Assembly: GCA_023212695.1 (NCBI GenBank)
Contig: JALCCG010000002.1
Coordinates: 186,001-250,000, forward strand
Reading direction: 5' to 3'
From: Sporisorium sorghi
Taxonomy: Eukaryota; Basidiomycota; Ustilaginomycetes; Ustilaginales; Ustilaginaceae
Length of the DNA: 64,000 nucleotides
In this document: positions 62,693 through 64,000 of the stretch, one piece after another
Layout of the letters: each line of letters begins with the position of its first letter
How positions within the stretch are numbered: position 1 is the first letter of the stretch
Notes under the pieces: model-generated
Databases searched by the model: none
What the model saw: only the letters and a program-made list of their open reading frames with translations
What the model was told of the DNA's origin: nothing
Position numbers and translations under genes: made by a program

Positions 62693-63160
62693 CTATTTTA
62701 GGCTTTTCGTCAAGTTTGCCATTTCGATGGCCGCCATGGCTGAATCCCAGCCTTTGTTACCGGCTTTCGTTCCCGCACGCTCCACGGCTTGTTCGATATT
62801 CTCTGTCGTTACCACACCGAAAATGGTAGGTACGCCGGTCTTCAGGTTAATGGCCGATACGCCCTTAGCCACTTCGTTGCACACATAATCATAATGGGTA
62901 GTGGAGCCGCGGATGACGGTTCCCAGGGTGATTATGGCATCATACTTGCCGCTTTCTGCCATCTTCTGGGCAATGAGCGGGATTTCAAACGCTCCCGGCA
63001 CCCAGGCCACATCGACTTCATTCTCCTGGGCTCCGTGGCGCTTCAATGCGTCGAGTGCGCCGCTCAGCAGCTTGCTGGTAATAAATTCATTGAAACGACC
63101 CACGACAATACCGTATTTCAGACCTTCGGATACTAATTTACCTTCAAATATTGTTGCCAT
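62693..63160 (-). CDS. ribH: 6,7-dimethyl-8-ribityllumazine synthase
   Basis: Penultimate enzyme of riboflavin synthesis, 155 aa forming icosahedral shells in Bacilli. Motifs: [21 protein letters not shown] at the start, [35 protein letters not shown] with the catalytic His, and [20 protein letters not shown] with AAAGGAAG about 12 bases upstream; the longer frame is not needed. Last gene of the rib cluster here. Confidence 0.96.
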   Translation of the reverse strand: MATIFEGKLVSEGLKYGIVVGRFNEFITSKLLSGALDALKRHGAQENEVDVAWVPGAFEIPLIAQKMAESGKYDAIITLGTVIRGSTTHYDYVCNEVAKGVSAINLKTGVPTIFGVVTTENIEQAVERAGTKAGNKGWDSAMAAIEMANLTKSLK

Positions 63161-63245
63161 AATGGGATGACTTCCTTTCGGATTGGAGTTTATATAAGGT
63201 CTCACTGGTGTTTACAATTGCTCCTTGAAGCCCGCTGCGCTGACG

Positions 63246-63343
63246 GCTGCTGCTTCCGATCGCTGTTAACTCCTGATTTCAGGATTTATTTTCCAAGGTG
63301 GAAATCAGGAGTTAAAGGCGACCGCTAACGCTTCTCCAGCAGC
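63246..63343. repeat. Large inverted repeat between ribBA and ribH
   Basis: A 15-bp perfect core, TTAACTCCTGATTTC (63266-63280) and its complement (63301-63315) around a 20-nt loop, is flanked by further complementary pieces (TCGC/GCGA next to the core, CTGCTG/CAGCAG outside). There is no T-run for a terminator and no FMN-riboswitch signature that I recognise. It could be a repeated palindromic element or an mRNA processing site. Confidence 0.6.
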
Positions 63344-63415
63344 ATTCCGTCCTCTTCGCTCGGTCTGTCTAAGTAGCAACCAAAAAACCAGATTGACCTT
63401 TTATTTTGTTGGTGA

Positions 63416-64000
63416 TTAGTTGGTGCTCTCGTTTTGCTCGATATCATCGAATTTCAGCATATGACCGAGCTTCGCTTGCTTCGTATGAAGATAACCGGTG
63501 TTATCCTCGTTCTCCGGCATCTGGATCGGCACGCGTTCCACGACCTCCAGGCCATAGCCCTCCAAGCCTTTGATTTTGCGCGGATTGTTTGTCAGCAGGC
63601 GGATCTGCCTTACGCCCAGATCCTTCAGAATCTGAGCTCCGATGCCGTAATCCCGCAAATCGGCGGCAAAGCCAAGCTTTAGGTTCGCGTCAACCGTGTC
63701 CAGACCTTCTTCCTGCAGTTTATAAGCTTTCAGCTTATTGATCAGGCCAATGCCACGCCCTTCTTGACGCATGTAGAGAAGAACGCCTCTTCCCGCCTCA
63801 TCAATTTGACGGAGTGCCGCCTCGAATTGAGGACCGCAGTCACAGCGATGGGAGTGAAACACATCACCTGTCAGGCACTCGGAATGCACACGCACCAGGA
63901 CAGGCTCGCTGCCGTCAATCTCCCCTTTCACCAAGGCAATATGCTCTTTATTGTCCACATCGTTGGTATAGGCAACAGCCTGGAACACGCCGAAATCGGT
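63416..64000 (-). CDS. ribBA: Bifunctional RibBA, C-terminal part (GTP cyclohydrolase II)
   Basis: Partial; the frame is open to the right edge, so only the C-terminal 194 residues are present. They form the GTP cyclohydrolase II domain: zinc ligands in [17 protein letters not shown] (three Cys), the [17 protein letters not shown] motif and [17 protein letters not shown]. The preceding residues ([15 protein letters not shown]) resemble the linker from the DHBP synthase (RibB) domain, so the full gene is probably the fused ribBA of Bacilli rather than a stand-alone ribA. Confidence 0.93.
   Translation of the reverse strand, partial: TDFGVFQAVAYTNDVDNKEHIALVKGEIDGSEPVLVRVHSECLTGDVFHSHRCDCGPQFEAALRQIDEAGRGVLLYMRQEGRGIGLINKLKAYKLQEEGLDTVDANLKLGFAADLRDYGIGAQILKDLGVRQIRLLTNNPRKIKGLEGYGLEVVERVPIQMPENEDNTGYLHTKQAKLGHMLKFDDIEQNESTN

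Noticed and set aside
63206..63415. FMN riboswitch in the rib cluster
   Set aside because: The gap between ribBA and ribH holds a palindrome but none of the conserved RFN segments; a riboswitch would be upstream of the cluster, beyond the window.
1..64000. Insertion sequences, prophage genes, CRISPR arrays, tRNA or rRNA genes
   Set aside because: No transposase, integrase or phage structural gene, no regularly spaced repeats, and no recognisable tRNA or rRNA sequence on either strand.

Overview
This window looks like a chromosomal segment of a low-to-mid-GC, endospore-forming Gram-positive bacterium, most probably Paenibacillus or a close relative. The basis is the many sporulation and germination genes (spoIVA, spoVIF, ypeB, spmA/B, dacB, gerW, a ypjB fragment), menaquinone-based respiration (qcrABC, resABCDE), and gene order that follows the Bacillus subtilis qcr-aro-trp-hbs-spoIVA-cmk-res-rib region with insertions and losses. 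Nearly everything lies on the minus strand. The plus-strand exceptions are a methyltransferase, a polysaccharide deacetylase lipoprotein and serA. I see no insertion sequence, prophage, CRISPR array, tRNA or rRNA.

Layout, left to right (minus-strand genes are transcribed right to left). 1-4.2 kb: ypjB fragment, ypjA, the menaquinol:cytochrome c reductase operon qcrABC with ypiF, and a free-standing IDEAL-domain protein. 4.3-8.5 kb: an unrecognised 382-aa protein, a methyltransferase, a histidine phosphatase, and an ECF sigma/zinc anti-sigma pair. 8.8-20.3 kb: the aromatic supra-operon aroC-aroB-aroH-trpEDCFBA-hisC-tyrA, interrupted before trpE by a leader with a TRAP-type (G/U)AG repeat and an intrinsic terminator. 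20.4-29.4 kb: cheR, ndk, heptaprenyl diphosphate synthase (hepS/hepT), menG and a futalosine-type menaquinone cassette (mqnA, ubiX-like, ubiA-like), a second UbiA-family enzyme resembling MenA, mtrB (TRAP) and hbs. The regulator MtrB and its likely target leader are therefore about 11 kb apart in one window.

29.6-44.5 kb: spoIVA (TTG start, sigma-E-like promoter), a candidate small RNA, a YphF-like lipoprotein, a 2Fe-2S ferredoxin, a nucleotidyltransferase-like protein, YphE-like DUF2768, spoVIF, gpsA, plsY, der, an S1-domain protein, plsC, cmk, YpfB-like, a PilZ c-di-GMP receptor (YpfA/MotI-like), ypeB, a 48-aa zinc-knuckle ORF, prsW and a MecA-family adaptor. sleB, the usual partner of ypeB, is not here. 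44.6-50.2 kb: small membrane proteins, a polysaccharide deacetylase, a metallophosphoesterase, a CPBP protease, and serA behind a T-box whose TGGC sequence fits a G73 tRNA such as tRNA-Ser. 50.2-64 kb: resABCDE (cytochrome c maturation plus a redox two-component system), rluB, a minimal amidase, spmB-spmA-dacB, gerW-ytfI, scpB-scpA, ribH, a large inverted repeat and the 3' part of ribBA.

Functionally the region combines chorismate, tryptophan, tyrosine, histidine and serine synthesis, menaquinone and the bc-type respiratory branch, riboflavin, phospholipid synthesis, chromosome segregation and spore formation. Visible regulation is mostly RNA-based: a TRAP leader, a T-box, terminators between adjacent genes, and a switch-like small RNA candidate upstream of spoIVA. 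All product names rest on motif and synteny recognition by eye; no database search was run.
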